21,359 nt of DNA from a virus: IMG/VR virus record IMGVR_UViG_3300030090_002736, positions 1-21,359 of that record, one strand, 5' to 3'. Numbering within the stretch: the first letter of the stretch is position 1; every line of letters begins with the position of its first letter. The notes under the pieces were generated by a model. The model did not search any database, had not been told where the DNA came from, and was given only the letters and a program-made list of their open reading frames with translations. Shown here piece after piece: positions 20,014 through 21,359 of this stretch. Both the position numbers and the translations under genes were made by a program.

Positions 20014-20225
20014 ATCCTAAGAGTTTCAATGTAAAAGTACATAGCGAATCTGCTAGTATAGCTAAGATTAGTTTAGCAGCAAGTTGTGGTAATTCAGATT
20101 ACGACATACATATAGGGTATCTAGATACTCTAGAAGGTAAAGTCAATCTAATCAGAAAAGTACCAATGACTTATTTTAGTAGGATTGCTCCTGCTTGTGA
20201 ATCTTATCTGGAAGGATGGGGGTAA
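20010..20225 (+). CDS. Hypothetical protein, 71 aa
   Basis: Encodes 71 residues, overlapping the end of the preceding gene by ATGA; AGAGAGG lies just upstream. It reads as a beta-rich single domain: FNVKVHSESASIAKISLAAS, then DYDIHIGYLDT and GKVNLIRKVPMTYF, with an end CESYLEGWG. There is no membrane segment. I do not recognise a family. As part of a tightly overlapping operon it is probably made with its neighbours. Confidence 0.6.
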   Translation: MNPKSFNVKVHSESASIAKISLAASCGNSDYDIHIGYLDTLEGKVNLIRKVPMTYFSRIAPACESYLEGWG

Positions 20226-20518
20226 TGAGCAAGAAAATACCTATTAACATACATAGAACTAAACTAGAATCTTTAATTAGAAATAGCAAAGGTAAGTTTT
20301 TTTCTTGCTTGTTTCTAAAAAAAGATGGAACTATTAGAGCTATGAACTGCAGGCTTGGAGTTAAGAAAGGAATCAAAGGTACAGGCAAACCTATAGACAA
20401 CCAATCCAATTCATACGTTACAGTTTATGATATGGTAAACAAAGGCTATAGGGTAATCAACCTAGACACATTGGCTGTTATAGAAATGGAAGGGAAGATG
20501 TATCATGTACAGGACTAA
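20225..20518 (+). CDS. DUF2693-like SH3-fold protein, 97 aa
   Basis: The start is the ATG at 20225 (MSKKIPINIHRT), which shares a base with the previous stop (TAATG). An in-frame ATG nine bases earlier is less likely. Residues 20-95 have the pattern SKGKFFSCLFLKKDGTIRAM, NCRLGVKKG, YVTVYDMVNKGYRVINLDT, then AVIEMEG. I recognise this as the phage family with an SH3-like beta barrel (DUF2693): a 'KKDGTxRxMNC' strand pair, 'VYD' strand and a last strand after 'RxINLDT'. Members are common in phages; their role is unknown. Confidence 0.65.
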   Translation: MSKKIPINIHRTKLESLIRNSKGKFFSCLFLKKDGTIRAMNCRLGVKKGIKGTGKPIDNQSNSYVTVYDMVNKGYRVINLDTLAVIEMEGKMYHVQD

Positions 20519-21104
20519 TATGTGGTCTCAAGGTTCTGGAAAGCTAAGTGGTATTGCTAGTTTAAATAGTGATACAACTAGTAACCCATTCTGTAAAGCT
20601 ATGAGCAAACAAGAAGATACAATCTGTTCAAGTTGTTATTCAATGTCAATGCTCAAAACTTTTAGGAAGAACTGCGTGCCTAAATTCAAACAAGTAGGTG
20701 ATTACTTGTCTAAAAAAGTTCACCCAATGGAGTACTTACCTAGATGTAATGCTCCTGTAGGTAGGTTTCATAGTCATGGCGAATTGATTAACTACAAGCA
20801 TTGTGCTAATCTATTCAATATAGCTTACAACCAACCTAAAGTTACCTTTGCTCTATGGACTAAAAGAAAAGGTTTAGTTTCTAGAGCAATAAGGGAACTA
20901 GGAAAACCTAGTAACTTAATATTGATTTATTCAAATAAGAAGCTAGATAATGTAATGCAATCTGTCCCTAAACATTTTGACAAGGTGTTTAACAATGTAA
21001 CTAGGGATGGAGAAAACGTCAATTGTCATTCTAGCTGTATAGATTGTATGATGTGCTATACAGTAGGTGATAAGACTCAACAGATCGTGGAGGTAGTAAA
21101 ATGA
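20505..21104 (+). CDS. GP88-like family protein with Cys clusters
   Basis: Encodes 199 residues; a second in-frame ATG at 20520 (AGGA upstream) may be the true start. The opening GSGKLSGIASLNSDTTSNPFC and ICSSCYSMSML are the signature of the phage GP88 family: G-x-G-K-x-x-G ... NPFC ... CSxCYS. Cysteines at 30, 41, 44, 57, 81, 100, 174, 178, 181 and 184, with the final NCHSSCIDCMMCY cluster, suggest a metal or iron-sulfur site. The central region (PKVTFALWTKRKGLVSRAIR, SNLILIYSN) looks like a Rossmann-like or TIM-type alpha/beta core. The biochemical activity is not known; a radical or redox enzyme is conceivable. Confidence 0.7.
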   Translation: MYRTNMWSQGSGKLSGIASLNSDTTSNPFCKAMSKQEDTICSSCYSMSMLKTFRKNCVPKFKQVGDYLSKKVHPMEYLPRCNAPVGRFHSHGELINYKHCANLFNIAYNQPKVTFALWTKRKGLVSRAIRELGKPSNLILIYSNKKLDNVMQSVPKHFDKVFNNVTRDGENVNCHSSCIDCMMCYTVGDKTQQIVEVVK

Positions 21105-21319
21105 AAATAGTAGGAAAGAAAATAGATAAAATAGTTCCTCTAAGCATAGAAGATTGTTCATCTGAATGCTGGGACTACGAAAACGAAGCAACTGCAGTTA
21201 TAGTATTAGAAAATGGCATTAGATTATATGCATCTAGGGATTATGAAGGTAATGGTCCAGGAGCATTGTTTGGCAGAAAAGGTGATAAAGTATTCACCTT
21301 GGAGGCTAATCAAAAATGA
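21101..21319 (+). CDS. Hypothetical protein with ASRDYEGNGPGALFG motif, 72 aa
   Basis: Encodes 72 residues; it overlaps the GP88-like gene by ATGA. The motif VIVLENGIRLYASRD, then EGNGPGALFG, is one I recognise from small proteins in many phages, but no function is attached. The N-terminal part (KIDKIVPLSIEDCSSECWDYE) has the acidic helix usual for this group. GGAGG near its end serves the next gene. It is probably co-expressed with the GP88-like protein. Confidence 0.65.
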   Translation: MKIVGKKIDKIVPLSIEDCSSECWDYENEATAVIVLENGIRLYASRDYEGNGPGALFGRKGDKVFTLEANQK

Positions 21320-21359
21320 ACTGTGACATATGCTCTAATACAATAACACCTGATCTATA
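21316..21359 (+). CDS. Start of a gene with an N-terminal CxxC (partial)
   Basis: An ATG at 21316 overlaps the preceding stop (ATGA) and has GGAGG about 11 bases upstream. Only the first 14 residues are in the window (MNCDICSNTITPDL), with CDIC as a possible first half of a zinc site. The remainder lies beyond the right edge. Confidence 0.5.
   Translation, partial: MNCDICSNTITPDL

Noticed and set aside
20943-21191. Minus-strand open frame opposite the GP88-like gene
   Set aside because: Overlaps two well supported plus-strand genes and lacks a ribosome binding site.

Overview
The window is a stretch of an AT-rich tailed-phage genome. A terminase pair, portal, capsid, tail tube, a frameshifted tail chaperone pair and the start of a probable tape measure gene, with no sheath gene seen, point to a siphovirus. 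Strong AGGAG-type ribosome binding sites precede most genes, which argues against a Bacteroidetes host. AT bias and protein types (fibre proteins with KKYVDDNL-type repeats, a GP88-like protein, a pyrimidine-dimer glycosylase-like protein) resemble phages of AT-rich aquatic bacteria, but the host cannot be fixed from sequence alone.

Layout. Positions 1-17132 are one long leftward (minus-strand) virion and lysis module. Read in transcription order it holds: small terminase, a 38-aa very basic peptide, large terminase, portal, two more small basic proteins, a Mu gpG-like morphogenesis protein, an 80-aa protein, scaffold, major capsid, a 57-aa protein, a lytic transglycosylase-like lysin, membrane proteins (holin candidates) surrounding a metallophosphoesterase, three fibre or appendage proteins, a head-tail adaptor, a tail-terminator candidate, tail tube, the chaperone pair G and G-T, and the beginning of the tape measure candidate. 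Positions 17133-17404 are a divergent control region with direct repeats and promoters. Positions 17405-21359 are a rightward (plus-strand) block of small, mostly unknown genes of the kind seen in early regions, including zinc-ribbon proteins, a DenV/Pyr_excise-type repair protein, a DUF2693-like SH3-fold protein and a GP88-like protein. Many of them overlap by ATGA or TAATG.

The most unusual signals are two short tRNA-like structures, about 43 and 50 nt. Each has a 7-bp acceptor-like stem joined directly to a T-arm with a TTCGANT loop, but no D-arm or anticodon arm. Both lie 6-7 nt after a stop codon in the plus-strand block. They look like minimal RNase P/RNase Z substrates and could punctuate the early transcripts. 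Other notable points: a -1 frameshift that makes the apparent gap at 449-654 coding; a terS promoter so close to the ATG that its mRNA should be leaderless; a terL start with no ribosome binding site behind a pure A/T tract; and three tiny basic genes in the packaging module that are easy to miss.
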